From: Paenibacillus sp. J31TS4
GTDB taxonomy: Bacteria; Bacillota; Bacilli; Paenibacillales; NBRC-103111
Assembly: GCF_018403265.1 (NCBI RefSeq)
Contig: NZ_BOSI01000008.1
Location: 33,102 to 97,101, forward strand
Reading direction: 5' to 3'
Length of the DNA stretch: 64,000 nt
Position numbers and translations under genes: made by a program. The notes under the pieces are model-generated. The model was not told where the DNA came from and did not search any database. It worked only from the letters and a program-made list of their open reading frames with translations. Of this stretch, positions 51,949-60,890 are shown one piece after another. Each line of letters starts with the position of its first letter. Position 1 is the first letter of the stretch.

Positions 51949-52785
51949 TTATACAAATCGGCCATGATCCGGAATCGCCAGCCGGTCGAATTGCTGGCTA
52001 AGCCGGGCGAGACCAGCCGTTAAGGCTGCTCCTTCCATCGGCCTGCCGTGGCCGGTGATGGCGGTGGCCGGCTGCAGCGCCTCCAACTTCTTCACGGACT
52101 GCCAGGCCGACTGCCAGTCGGTCGTGAAGTACCGCGGCGGGCCGTTCACCTCTTCCTTCTGGATCAATACCTGGTACAGCGAATCCTGCCGGACGGTGAT
52201 GAAGGCATCTCCTGCCAGCAGGGCCCGGTCCGAGTCCCGGAAGAGCGAGATGTGACCCGTCGAATGGCCAGGCGTATGCAGCCAGCGCCACCCCGGCATG
52301 GGTGGCACCGAGCCGTCAGCCGGCAGCGTATGCAGACGACCGCTCAGATCGACCGGCTCGTTCGGGAACAAGCCCGCCATCTTGGCGATGAGCCCTCCCT
52401 CCACACTCGGATCCGGCTCCGGATAGGGAGATTCTCCGATCAGAAACGGCCGCTCCTGCTCATGGGCATAGACCGGCACGTCCCACTGTTCGGCGAGCTG
52501 GCGCACTGCCCCGACATGGTCGAAGTGTCCGTGCGTCAGCACGATCGCCTTCGGACGCGTCCCCTTGCCGAATCTTTCTTCGGCCGCTTTCGTGATGGCA
52601 TCCGCCGAACGGGGCATGCCGGCGTCGACGAGCACCCAGCCCTCTTCCGAACCGGGATCGCCGACGAAAGCAACGTTCACAATCTGTACGGTCAGGCAGT
52701 ACAGATCGGGGCTCACCTCCCGCCCTTCCCCGCTTGTCACCGAAGTCATCGGAATCCATTTGTCCTCCAGCGTCTTATCCGTCAT
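51949..52785 (-). CDS. MBL-fold metallo-hydrolase
   Basis: Zinc-dependent hydrolase of the metallo-beta-lactamase fold, 278 aa. The binuclear metal motif THGHFDHVG (HxHxDH) is intact, with further ligands in HTPGHSTGH, LAGDAF and the C-terminal ITGHGRPM. Start MTDKTLEDK (52785) has AAGGAGG 7 nt upstream. No signal peptide. Similar proteins include glyoxalase II-like and quorum-quenching enzymes, but the substrate cannot be told. It is divergent from the peptide transport operon. Confidence 0.92.
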   Translation of the reverse strand: MTDKTLEDKWIPMTSVTSGEGREVSPDLYCLTVQIVNVAFVGDPGSEEGWVLVDAGMPRSADAITKAAEERFGKGTRPKAIVLTHGHFDHVGAVRQLAEQWDVPVYAHEQERPFLIGESPYPEPDPSVEGGLIAKMAGLFPNEPVDLSGRLHTLPADGSVPPMPGWRWLHTPGHSTGHISLFRDSDRALLAGDAFITVRQDSLYQVLIQKEEVNGPPRYFTTDWQSAWQSVKKLEALQPATAITGHGRPMEGAALTAGLARLSQQFDRLAIPDHGRFV

Positions 52786-52981
52786 CGCTTCCGCCTCCTT
52801 GATGCGCATTTGGGATAGTATGCCACCTCGGCGCTCCTTCATCCCTCTTTTGTCCCTCGTTCACTTGTTTAGCAAAATGCCGTTTAATATGCTGTTCTCC
52901 CTCTTACTCATCTCTCCTCCATCCTTACCCACAAACATAACCAGCAAGCAAGGATATCCATTCCACTTAAGAAGACGTTAC

Positions 52982-53001
52982 TGTTTATTGTTGACTAAAC
53001 A
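52982..53001. promoter_or_regulatory. Candidate operator over the -35 box of the second peptide operon
   Basis: TGTTTA-N8-TAAACA inverted repeat overlapping the -35 hexamer. Related words CACTTGTTtaGCAAAATG (52862) and CACTTGTTaagtaaACAAAATG (53051) flank it, suggesting one regulator with several sites. Confidence 0.45.
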
Positions 53002-53019
53002 CTGTTTTGTATATAAAAT
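52991..53019 (+). promoter_or_regulatory. SigA promoter of the second peptide operon
   Basis: TTGACT, 17-nt spacer, TAAAAT. Predicted start near 53026, giving a leader of about 180 nt. Confidence 0.75.
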
Positions 53020-53025
53020 TATGAC

Positions 53026-53204
53026 CATTCGCAAGCGTTGGCCGTTCGGCACTTGTTAAGTAAACAAAATGAAAGCGGTGCCAATTGGGTGGAAGTGAAG
53101 GCCGTACGCTGGCGGTAACTTCCCGCCAAGAAATGGCGGGCTCTCCCGGTTCCCTGCCGGGATCAATGGGGGGCCTGCGAGCAAGAAGCGAAAGGAGGAT
53201 GCGC
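53026..53204 (+). promoter_or_regulatory. Structured 5' leader with mutually exclusive hairpins
   Basis: TGGCGG (53110-53115) can pair with CCGCCA (53123-53128), which in turn overlaps CCCGCC (53122-53127) able to pair with GGCGGG (53135-53140). A second small stem, CCCGG/CCGGG (53145-53161), follows. This three-segment layout is what attenuators and riboswitch platforms use. No known class, including T-box, was matched. Confidence 0.45.
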
Positions 53205-54725
53205 ATGAAACGGCTCGGATTTGTCCTGCTCCTGTTCTTGATGCTCGTCAGTCTCACGGCCTGCGGAGGGGAGCGCGCGGTAGAGGCCGGCGCGGATGCG
53301 GGGGGCGGAACGCTGAGAGTCGCGCTGAACAGCGAGCCGACCACTCTCAATCCCTACATATGGGCGGCGCTGAACGACCGGAACGTGTTTTTGCAGCTGT
53401 ACAACAGCTTGATGGAGTATGACCCCCAGACGCTGAAGCCGGTGCCCGGTCTCATTCGGGAGGCCAAGGCGAGCGAGGACGGGTTGACTTACACCTTCAC
53501 TCTCCAGGAAGGGGTTACGTTTCATAACGGCAAGCCGATGACCGCCGACGACGTCAAAGCGTCGCTGGCCAAGGCGATGACACCCGAAGCGACCCGAACG
53601 GCTCCGCTGCTCAAAGCGATCAAAGAAGTTAAAGTCGACGGGGACCGCCAGCTGACGGTGCTGCTGAACAACCGGGACTCGCTGCTGCTCGATTCGCTGG
53701 TCGAGGTATTCGTCACGCCGAACGACCCGTCGATTGACCACAGCAAGCATCCGGTCGGAACGGGGCCGTTCAAGCTGAACGCTTGGGTCCGCAATGAGAA
53801 GGTCGTCCTCGAGAAGAACGAGGCGTACTGGAAGCAGGGGCTTCCCAAGCTCAGCCGGCTCGAATTCGTCCCGATTCCGGACGCCGAGGTCAAGACGCTG
53901 CAGCTGCTGAACGGGCAGGTGGATTTCATCGACATCGCCCCGATTACCCGTCTAGGGGAAATCGAGAAGAGCACCGATTATCAGCTGGCGAGGCTGGGAG
54001 AAGAATCGGCGATTCAAGACCATCTGATGCTGATCAACAACGCCAAGGCGCCTATGAACGACCGGCGGTTCCGCAAGGCGCTCGATTACGCTCTCGACCG
54101 GGAAGTGATAAAGAAGGCTCTGTTCGGCAATTTCGTCGTTCGCAGCGGCCCGCTTCCCGACTCGCACGAAACCGCCAACCGGGACATCCCGAAGACCACG
54201 ATGGACAAAGCAAAAGCCAGGGAGCTGCTAAAGGCGAGCGGCTATAAGGGTGAACCGGTCGAGCTGCTCTACCACAAGATTGATTCGATGTACGACATCG
54301 TGGCCCAAATTGCCGAACAGTCGCTCAAGGACATCGGTGTCAACGTCACGCTGCGAGGCGTCGAGATAGCGCAGTTCAGCCAGCTGGTTTTCACCAAGAA
54401 GTCCTACGATTTGGCGCTCACCGGCATCGTGCCGAAGCCGAACCCGGTCGATATGCTGAACCATCCGTTCGGCAAGACGAACGGCGCCTCCATGCAGTGG
54501 CAAAGCAAGGAATGGGCCGCCAACCTGCTGCGGGTCAGCCAGCTGCCCGAGGCCGAAGGCCGCGAGCTGCTGAAGCAGCTGCAGAGCCAGCTGGCCGACC
54601 AAATGCCGGGCATCATCGTGGGCGGCCTGATCCAGACGCCGGCAATGAGCCGCGCCGTCTCCGGCTTTGTCCCCAATCCGCAGTCCAAGCTGTATTTCGA
54701 GACCGTGTCAGTTTCCAAGAAGTGA
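53205..54725 (+). CDS. Peptide ABC transporter substrate-binding lipoprotein (SBP family 5)
   Basis: Peptide receptor of 506 aa. Start ATG 53205 (MKRLGFVLLL) behind AAAGGAGG; 40 upstream codons belong to the leader. Lipobox LTACG, then GGGTLRVALNSEPTTLNPYIW (pieces), VTFHNGKPMTADDVKASLAKA, GTGPFKLNAW and FRKALDYALDREVI are typical of the OppA/DppA/NikA group. It is smaller than the OppA of the first operon and more like DppA or NikA. First gene of the five-gene plus-strand operon. Confidence 0.93.
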   Translation: MKRLGFVLLLFLMLVSLTACGGERAVEAGADAGGGTLRVALNSEPTTLNPYIWAALNDRNVFLQLYNSLMEYDPQTLKPVPGLIREAKASEDGLTYTFTLQEGVTFHNGKPMTADDVKASLAKAMTPEATRTAPLLKAIKEVKVDGDRQLTVLLNNRDSLLLDSLVEVFVTPNDPSIDHSKHPVGTGPFKLNAWVRNEKVVLEKNEAYWKQGLPKLSRLEFVPIPDAEVKTLQLLNGQVDFIDIAPITRLGEIEKSTDYQLARLGEESAIQDHLMLINNAKAPMNDRRFRKALDYALDREVIKKALFGNFVVRSGPLPDSHETANRDIPKTTMDKAKARELLKASGYKGEPVELLYHKIDSMYDIVAQIAEQSLKDIGVNVTLRGVEIAQFSQLVFTKKSYDLALTGIVPKPNPVDMLNHPFGKTNGASMQWQSKEWAANLLRVSQLPEAEGRELLKQLQSQLADQMPGIIVGGLIQTPAMSRAVSGFVPNPQSKLYFETVSVSKK

Positions 54726-54795
54726 CGGCGAAGGGGAAAGCAAGCACCCGCCCGGTTCTTGCTTCCCTTCCGGATTCGTAAGGGGAGGGTGCCTA

Positions 54796-55740
54796 ATGGT
54801 TCCAATGATCGCGCGCAAGCTGCTCGAGCTTGTGCTTGTCATCTTTTTTGTTACGCTGATCGTCTTCTTCACCTTCCGGCTGCTGCCGGGAGATCCCGCT
54901 CTGCTCAAGCTGGGACAGGATCCGACACCCGAGGCGGTCGCCGCCATCCGGGCCGAGATGGGGCTGGACCGGCCTCTCCTCAGCCAATACCTGCACTGGA
55001 TCGGTGATCTCGTGCGCGGCGACTTCGGCGCCTCCAGCCTGGATGGCAAGCCCGTCCTCTCCCTTCTCGCAGAAAAGGTTCCCAAAACGCTGGAGCTCGC
55101 CGTGCTCGGGACGCTGCTGTCCCTGTTCATTGCGATTCCGGCCGGTGTACTCGCAGCCGTCTACCGCTACAGCTGGGTCGACCGGCTCATGCGGTCGGTC
55201 TCGCTGTTCGGTTTCAGCGTGCCGGCCTATTGGCTCGCCATCCTGCTGATGCTGATCTTCGCGTACAAGGTCCATCTGCTGCCGGCCGGCGGCTATGCGT
55301 CACTCGCGGAGAATCCGTGGCTCCATCTAAAGGGACTCGTCCTGCCCGTCCTGACGGTCGGCATCATCAACGCGGCGCAGGTTTTCCGCTTCCTGCGCTC
55401 CGGCATGCTCGACATCGTCAACCAGGACTATATTCGGACCGCCCGCGCCAAAGGCGTCTCCGAGGCGCTCGTCATCGGCAAGCACGTCGCGCGCAACACA
55501 CTGCCCGGCCTGGTGACGGTGGTGACGCTGAACTTCAGCCTCCTGCTGAGCGGGATGGTCATCACGGAGCAGATCTTTGCCTGGCCGGGACTCGGCTGGC
55601 TGATGATCCAGTCGATTCTGTCGCGGGATTACGAGGTCGTGCAGGGGGCGGTGCTGCTTTCCGCCGTTTTTATCGTCGTCATGAACCTTGTCGGCGATTT
55701 GATCAACGCTATGCTGGACCCGCGGATCAAATACAACTAA
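54796..55740 (+). CDS. Peptide ABC transporter permease (DppB/OppB family)
   Basis: 314 aa with six membrane segments. Start ATG 54796 (MVPMIARKLLELVLV) behind GGGAGGG. N-terminal RLLPGDPALLKLGQDPTPEAV, the EAA loop DYIRTARAKGVSEALVIGKHV and the end NLVGDLINAMLDPRIKYN are family landmarks. It lies 70 bp after the binding-protein gene and 12 bp before the partner permease. Confidence 0.93.
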   Translation: MVPMIARKLLELVLVIFFVTLIVFFTFRLLPGDPALLKLGQDPTPEAVAAIRAEMGLDRPLLSQYLHWIGDLVRGDFGASSLDGKPVLSLLAEKVPKTLELAVLGTLLSLFIAIPAGVLAAVYRYSWVDRLMRSVSLFGFSVPAYWLAILLMLIFAYKVHLLPAGGYASLAENPWLHLKGLVLPVLTVGIINAAQVFRFLRSGMLDIVNQDYIRTARAKGVSEALVIGKHVARNTLPGLVTVVTLNFSLLLSGMVITEQIFAWPGLGWLMIQSILSRDYEVVQGAVLLSAVFIVVMNLVGDLINAMLDPRIKYN

Positions 55741-55752
55741 CGGAGGCGACCC

Positions 55753-56574
55753 ATGAAGAAGCTTTGGAAAGACCCCTCATCCGCCTTCTGTCTCTCGTTC
55801 CTGCTCCTGATTACACTGCTCGCTCTGCTGGCTCCGCTGCTCACTCCCTACCGGTACGACCAGATCGCAGCCGATCCGCTGCTCGGCGCTTCCTGGAGCC
55901 ATCTGTTCGGGACGGACGAGATCGGGCGGGACATCTTCACCCGGATTGTCTACGCGGGCCAGGTGTCGCTCCTCGTCGGCCTATGCTCCACGCTGATCGC
56001 GCTGTTGTTCGGCGTCGTACTCGGGCTGGTCAGCGGCTATTACGGCGGCGCCCTCGACGCGCTTATCAGCCGGTTTTTGGACGGCCTGCTCGCATTCCCG
56101 TCCATCATACTCGCGCTGGCCGTCATGGCGGTGCTCGGCCCCAATATCTACAACGCGATGCTGGCGATCGGCCTCGTCTCGGTCCCCATCTTCGCGCGGA
56201 TTACGCGCGGCAGCGTGCTGACGATGAAGAGCCGGGAATTCGTGGAGGCGTCCCGGTCCATGGGGGCGGGAGACGGCCGCATCATGTTCGGCGTCATTCT
56301 GCCGAACTCGCTGTCTCCGCTGCTGGTCCAGTTCAGCTTGACCTTCGCCTCGGCGGTTCTGATCGAAGCGGGGCTCAGCTTTCTCGGACTAGGGGTCCAG
56401 CCCCCCACCCCCTCCTGGGGATCCATGCTAAACGCGGCCAAAAGTTATCTGACCATCTCGCCCCTCTACTCCATCGTGGCGGGAGCGGCCGTGTTCCTGA
56501 CGGTGCTCTGCCTGAATTTGCTCGGCGACAGCTTGCGGGATCATCTCGATCCGCGCATGAACAAGCGGAGGTGA
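55753..56574 (+). CDS. Peptide ABC transporter permease (DppC/OppC family)
   Basis: 273 aa. LFGTDEIGRDIFTRIVYAGQ is the OppC signature; the EAA loop is EFVEASRSMGAGDGRIMFGV, followed by ILPNSLSPLLVQFSLTFA. It ends LNLLGDSLRDHLDPRMNKRR. GGAGGCGACC precedes its ATG, and the next gene starts 5 bp after its stop, so the operon is tightly packed. Confidence 0.93.
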   Translation: MKKLWKDPSSAFCLSFLLLITLLALLAPLLTPYRYDQIAADPLLGASWSHLFGTDEIGRDIFTRIVYAGQVSLLVGLCSTLIALLFGVVLGLVSGYYGGALDALISRFLDGLLAFPSIILALAVMAVLGPNIYNAMLAIGLVSVPIFARITRGSVLTMKSREFVEASRSMGAGDGRIMFGVILPNSLSPLLVQFSLTFASAVLIEAGLSFLGLGVQPPTPSWGSMLNAAKSYLTISPLYSIVAGAAVFLTVLCLNLLGDSLRDHLDPRMNKRR

Positions 56575-56578
56575 GAGG

Positions 56579-57544
56579 ATGAACGAATCGCTATTAGACG
56601 TGAACAGCCTGACCGTCGGATACCGCGACGGCAGCCGCCCGATCTCGATCCTGAACCAGGTCACATTCCGGATTCGCAAAGGAGAGACCCTCGGCATCGT
56701 CGGGGAGAGCGGGTGCGGCAAAAGCATGACCTCGCTCGCCGTCATGGGTCTGCTCGCTTCGCCGCTGCAGGTGCAGGAGGGCAGCATCCGGCTGGAGGAG
56801 ACGGAGCTGACCGGCCTATCCGCCAAGCAGATGAACCGATACCGCGGCAAGGACCTGGCGATGATCTTTCAGGAGCCGATGACGTCGCTCAACCCGGTCT
56901 TCACAATCGGCAGCCAGATCGAAGAGGCGCTGGCCATTCATCTGCCGCTGTCGCGAAGCGAGGTCCGCAAACGGGCCATCGAGCTGCTGCAGCTCGTCGG
57001 CATTCCCTCACCGGAGAAAAGGCACGGCGATTACCCGCACCAGCTGTCCGGCGGCATGCGCCAGAGGGCGATGATCGCGATCGCGCTGGCGTGCGAGCCC
57101 CGGCTCTTGATCCTCGACGAGCCGACCACCGCGCTTGACGTGACGATCCAGGCGCAGATTCTCGAGCTTTTGGCTTCACTTAAGGAAAAAAGCGGCATGT
57201 CCATGATGTTCATCACCCACGATCTCGGCGTCATGATGAAGATGGCCGATCGCGTTATCGTCATGTACGGTGGCCGCATCGTGGAAACCGCCCCCATCGC
57301 CAAGCTGTACGAAGAGCCTCTGCACCCGTATACCCAGGGACTGTGGAAGGCGATCCCGAGCGCGGACACGCTGAACCAGCGGCTGTACAGCATTCCCGGC
57401 ACCGTGCCTGACCCCCGGGAGGAAACGCCCGGCTGCCGGTTCGCGGGACGCTGTCCCCACGCCAGACAAGAATGTCTCGCCGCCGTCCCGCCTCTCGTGC
57501 CGATGGACGAGGACCGCAGCGTTGCCTGCATTCTCTATTCCTGA
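56579..57544 (+). CDS. Peptide ABC transporter ATP-binding protein (DppD/OppD family)
   Basis: ATPase, 321 aa. Walker [11 protein letters not shown]-loop [11 protein letters not shown], signature [14 protein letters not shown] and Walker [13 protein letters not shown] are intact. The C-terminal Cys motif is [28 protein letters not shown] precedes the ATG and it starts 5 bp after the permease gene. Pairs with the next gene to energise import. Confidence 0.94.
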   Translation: MNESLLDVNSLTVGYRDGSRPISILNQVTFRIRKGETLGIVGESGCGKSMTSLAVMGLLASPLQVQEGSIRLEETELTGLSAKQMNRYRGKDLAMIFQEPMTSLNPVFTIGSQIEEALAIHLPLSRSEVRKRAIELLQLVGIPSPEKRHGDYPHQLSGGMRQRAMIAIALACEPRLLILDEPTTALDVTIQAQILELLASLKEKSGMSMMFITHDLGVMMKMADRVIVMYGGRIVETAPIAKLYEEPLHPYTQGLWKAIPSADTLNQRLYSIPGTVPDPREETPGCRFAGRCPHARQECLAAVPPLVPMDEDRSVACILYS

Positions 57545-57558
57545 AAGGAGGCGTTCCC

Positions 57559-58569
57559 ATGCCGGACGTCCTGTTACGTGCAGAGAACCTGACGAAACAT
57601 TTTCCGGTCAAGGAAGGCCGGTTTGGCAAGCAGCGCAGCCGTGTGCATGCGCTCGATGGCATCGAGCTGTCGGTTTACCGCAACGAAATCCTTGGCATCG
57701 TCGGTGAGAGCGGGTGCGGCAAATCGACGCTGGCTCGCGTCCTGCTGAACCTGATCGAGCCGACGGCCGGGACGGTGAGCTTCGACGGGGTGAACCTGCA
57801 GGGCCTCACCCGGCGGCAAATGCGGGAGCAGCGCCGGGAGATGCAGCTCGTCTTTCAGGACCCGTTCTCGTCGCTCGATCCACGCAAGACGGTGCGCAGC
57901 CTGATCGCCGAGCCGCTCGATATTCACCGGGTCGGCACGCCGCAGGAGCGGACCAAGCGGGCCAGTGAGCTGATGGAGACCGTAGGCCTCAGCCGGTCCT
58001 ATCTGAACCGCTATCCGCACGAATTCAGCGGAGGGCAGCGGCAGCGGATCGGCATCGCTCGCGCACTGGCGCTTAGGCCCAAGCTGATCGTCTGCGACGA
58101 GCCGGTCTCCGCTCTCGACGTCTCCGTCCAGGCGCAGATCATCAACCTGCTGCAGGATCTGCAGCAGCAGTTCGGTCTCACCTATCTGTTCATCGCCCAC
58201 GGCCTCGATGTCGTGCGGCACATCAGCGACCGGATCGCCGTCATGTATCTGGGCAAGCTGGTCGAGATCGGGCCGGCGGATACCATCTTCACCGCCTCCC
58301 GGCATCCTTACACGTGCGCGCTCATCTCCGCCATGCCGAAGTTCGAGCTGAATCCGTCGTCGAATCCGCTTCCTCTCAAGGGCGAGATTCCGTCGCCGAT
58401 TCATCCACCTGCCGGCTGCCGGTTCCATACCCGCTGCCCGTTCGCGCAGGAGCGGTGCCGCCGGGAGGAGCCGGCGCTCACGCCGCAGGACGAGCACCAC
58501 TCCTTCGCCTGCCACTTCCCGCTGCCTGCGGAGGCGGAGACGGGAGTACGGCCTGCTGTTCATGCTTAG
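57559..58569 (+). CDS. Peptide ABC transporter ATP-binding protein (DppF/OppF family)
   Basis: Partner ATPase, 336 aa. Start ATG 57559 (MPDVLLRAENLTKHF) behind AAAGGAGG; the 29-codon upstream extension overlaps the previous gene. Walker [11 protein letters not shown]-loop VFQDPFSSLDP, signature FSGGQRQRIGIARA and Walker B LIVCDEPVSALD are present, with the Cys motif AGCRFHTRCPFAQERC. In the H-loop region the usual SHDL/THDL reads IAHGLD: the His is kept but the next Asp is Gly. Last gene of the operon. Confidence 0.93.
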   Translation: MPDVLLRAENLTKHFPVKEGRFGKQRSRVHALDGIELSVYRNEILGIVGESGCGKSTLARVLLNLIEPTAGTVSFDGVNLQGLTRRQMREQRREMQLVFQDPFSSLDPRKTVRSLIAEPLDIHRVGTPQERTKRASELMETVGLSRSYLNRYPHEFSGGQRQRIGIARALALRPKLIVCDEPVSALDVSVQAQIINLLQDLQQQFGLTYLFIAHGLDVVRHISDRIAVMYLGKLVEIGPADTIFTASRHPYTCALISAMPKFELNPSSNPLPLKGEIPSPIHPPAGCRFHTRCPFAQERCRREEPALTPQDEHHSFACHFPLPAEAETGVRPAVHA

Positions 58570-58694
58570 CCATCTCTCGCTTAGCTTCCGATCCCCTCAG
58601 ATTCCCGTTCTCGCCTAAACCCAATCCCGCTAAGCATTCGGTCAGCGTCCAGCTTCCCCCGCTTGCTTAGTCCTCATACCCGCTAACCTTCAAC

Positions 58695-58722
58695 AAAAAG
58701 CGACCGCCGAACCGGCGGTCGC
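58695..58722. terminator. Terminator between convergent operons
   Basis: GCGACCGCCG-aac-CGGCGGTCGC with A5 on the left (T5 on the minus strand) and a pyrimidine-rich right flank. Serves the minus-strand RidA gene and perhaps the plus-strand operon. Confidence 0.8.
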
Positions 58723-58733
58723 TCTCTCTACTT

Positions 58734-59195
58734 CTACTCAATCTCAACAATCAGCTCGATTTCGACCGGTGTGTCGAAGGGCAGTTCGTTGGCGGAGATG
58801 GCGGAGCGGGCATGCCGCCCCTTCTCTCCGAACACCTGAACGAGGAGCTCGGAGGCTCCGTTGATGACGTAGGGCTGCTCCACGAAGCCGTCCGCCGAAT
58901 TGACAAAAGCCAGCATTTTGACCACCTGCTTCACCCGGTCAAGCTCACCAAGATGCTCCTTGAGCACGGACAGAATGTTGATCATCACCTGCCGCGCAGC
59001 GTCGTAGCCCTGCTCCACCGTCAGGTCCTTGCCCACCTTGCCGGTATACTTCAGCACGCCGCTGACGCGGCAGTCGCATCCCGAAGTATAGACCAGGCTG
59101 CCGACCGTTTTGGCCGGTACATATTCGGCGACCGGCTTCGGCACTTGCTCCAGCTCGATCCCCAGCTCCTTCAGCCGATTTTCAATCTGTCCCAT
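58734..59195 (-). CDS. ridA: RidA family protein
   Basis: Trimeric enamine/imine deaminase family (YjgF/YER057c/UK114), 153 aa, the longer bacterial subtype. Landmarks are VGSLVYTSGCDCRVSG, YDAARQVMINILSVLKEHLG, VKMLAFVNSADGF and the catalytic-Arg region HARSAISANELPFDTPVEIE. It hydrolyses reactive imines released by PLP enzymes that act on serine, threonine or other amino acids, which fits a neighbourhood of amino acid release. AAAGGAGAGG precedes the ATG. It lies 81 bp after the D-aminoacylase gene. Confidence 0.92.
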   Translation of the reverse strand: MGQIENRLKELGIELEQVPKPVAEYVPAKTVGSLVYTSGCDCRVSGVLKYTGKVGKDLTVEQGYDAARQVMINILSVLKEHLGELDRVKQVVKMLAFVNSADGFVEQPYVINGASELLVQVFGEKGRHARSAISANELPFDTPVEIELIVEIE

Positions 59196-59225
59196 AATAA
59201 TTCCTCTCCTTTGTCACGTCGTTTC

Positions 59226-59306
59226 ATGATGAGAGCTCGTTCCGCTCGCTTAATGATGAGAGCTCGTTCCACTCGCTTAATGATGACAATGGCAGCCCAT
59301 TCCGCT
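59226..59306. repeat. 27-bp tandem repeat at the 3' end of the D-aminoacylase gene
   Basis: Two nearly identical 27-bp units (one mismatch) at 59226-59252 and 59253-59279 with core ATGAGAGCTCGTTCC-x-CTCGCTTA. A third, diverged unit from 59280 forms the gene's last codons. Likely arose by duplication of the gene end. Confidence 0.8.
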
Positions 59307-60890
59307 CGCCGGCAAGAAAACTCCGCTTCGCATCCCGGTATGCCTTCCTTTGTCCATGACCGGCTTCCCGTTCACCCAGACATTTTTGATTCCCGAGGGA
59401 TACCTCATGGGATCGTCATAGGTCGCGCCGTCGCAGATCGTCTCCGGGTCAAAGACGGTGAGATCTGCCTGGTAGCCCGGAACCAGCAATCCTCTGCTCC
59501 CGAGCTGAAATCGCTGAACCGGGAAAGAGGTGATTTTGCGGACGGCCTGCTCCAGCGTCAGCAGCTTCTCTTCACGAACATACTTGCCGAGCAGCCGGGG
59601 AAAGGTGCCATAGGACCGAGGATGCGGCTTCCCGGTGACACAGCCCAGACTGTCCGACGCGATGAGCGACCGATCGTAACGAATGACCTCACGGACATCG
59701 CTCTCCGCCATATGAAAATACACGATCGACAAGTTCCCCCGCTCCGCAAGAAGCAGATCCATCATCGCATCCTCGGGATCCTGCCCCATCAATGCGCTCA
59801 CCTCGGCCATCTGCTTGCCCTCCAAGCCCCGATTCGCTTCCGAGGGAATGGCGGACAGGTAGACGCTCTGCCAGCCGGTGGACAGCACAAGGTTGTCCCA
59901 ATCGCTTTGCTCGTGCCGCAGCTCCTCCTTGATGCGCCGGCGCTGGAGCGGGTCCTCCAGCCGGGCGAGCACCGCCTCGATGCCGCCTTCCAGCGCCCAA
60001 GGGGGCAAAATCGTCGTAAGCGACGTCGAGCCGGCCGCATACGGATAGACGTCGCAGGTGACGTCCAGTCCGCGAGTCCTCGCCGCCTCGATCAGCTCCA
60101 GCGCATCGTGAACGCTCCCCCAGTTGATCGCGCCCGCCGCCTTCAAATGGCTCACATGCAGCGCGACGCCGCTCTTCTCCGCGATCCAGATGACCTCGCG
60201 CACGGATGGGAGCAGATTGTTGCCTTCGCCGCGGATATGGGTCGCCAATAGTCCCCCGTGCCGGGCAACGACCTCACACAGCTCGGCAAGTTCCTCTCGG
60301 CTGGTGTAGCTGCCAGGCGCGTAGAGAAGGCCGATAGACAGGCCTATCGCACCGGCTTTCATACCTTCCTCGAGCATGGTCTTCATACGCGCCAGCTCCT
60401 CGGCGGTCGCCGGTCGGTTCGCGAAGCCCATGACGGCAATGCGCAGCGACCCGTGTGCGACGTAGGTCGCTACGTTAGCGGAGGCATGAGCCGAGCTAAG
60501 ACGGCACAGGTAATCGTTCACCGTTCGCCAGCTCCACTCCCAGGACGTCCGGCCGAGCACCGGCTCCACATACGAAGCAAGTGCCTGCTCGAAGGGCGGA
60601 AGCAGCGGAGCGGGACCGAGCCCGCAATTGCCCACCACTTCCGTAGTGACGCCCTGCTGCAGCTTCATCTCGGCATTCGGCTGATCCAGAAGGAGCAGAT
60701 CCGAATGAGAATGCCCGTCAATGAAGCCGGGGGCGATCACATTCCCTTGTGCATCCACCGTTTCGGCGCTTTCCTGATCGACGCGTCCCACATGGGTAAT
60801 GCGGCCTTCCTTGACACCGACATCGCCATAAAACCAGGGATTCCCGGTTCCGTCGACAATCCGGCCGTTTCGGATAATTAGATCCAGCAT
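59277..60890 (-). CDS. N-acyl-D-amino-acid deacylase (D-aminoacylase family)
   Basis: Metal-dependent amidohydrolase, 537 aa, that frees D-amino acids from N-acyl-D-amino acids or related amides. Visible: IAPGFIDGHSHSDLLLLD (metal-binding HxH), GVTTEVVGNCGLGPAPL with the metal-ligand Cys, ATHIRGEGNNL, ALHVSHLKAAG and the Asp in LIASDSLGC; the C-terminal GLLVPGYQADLTVFDPETI is typical. GAGGAGC precedes the ATG. It lies with RidA and an aminopeptidase, opposite a peptide importer, which suggests use of D-residue peptides. Confidence 0.93.
   Translation of the reverse strand: MLDLIIRNGRIVDGTGNPWFYGDVGVKEGRITHVGRVDQESAETVDAQGNVIAPGFIDGHSHSDLLLLDQPNAEMKLQQGVTTEVVGNCGLGPAPLLPPFEQALASYVEPVLGRTSWEWSWRTVNDYLCRLSSAHASANVATYVAHGSLRIAVMGFANRPATAEELARMKTMLEEGMKAGAIGLSIGLLYAPGSYTSREELAELCEVVARHGGLLATHIRGEGNNLLPSVREVIWIAEKSGVALHVSHLKAAGAINWGSVHDALELIEAARTRGLDVTCDVYPYAAGSTSLTTILPPWALEGGIEAVLARLEDPLQRRRIKEELRHEQSDWDNLVLSTGWQSVYLSAIPSEANRGLEGKQMAEVSALMGQDPEDAMMDLLLAERGNLSIVYFHMAESDVREVIRYDRSLIASDSLGCVTGKPHPRSYGTFPRLLGKYVREEKLLTLEQAVRKITSFPVQRFQLGSRGLLVPGYQADLTVFDPETICDGATYDDPMRYPSGIKNVWVNGKPVMDKGRHTGMRSGVFLPASGMGCHCHH

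Noticed and set aside
53080..53170. Possible T-box leader (GGGTGG word and hairpins upstream of the peptide operon)
   Set aside because: The canonical antiterminator sequence GGGTGGNACCGCG and a terminator T-run are absent.
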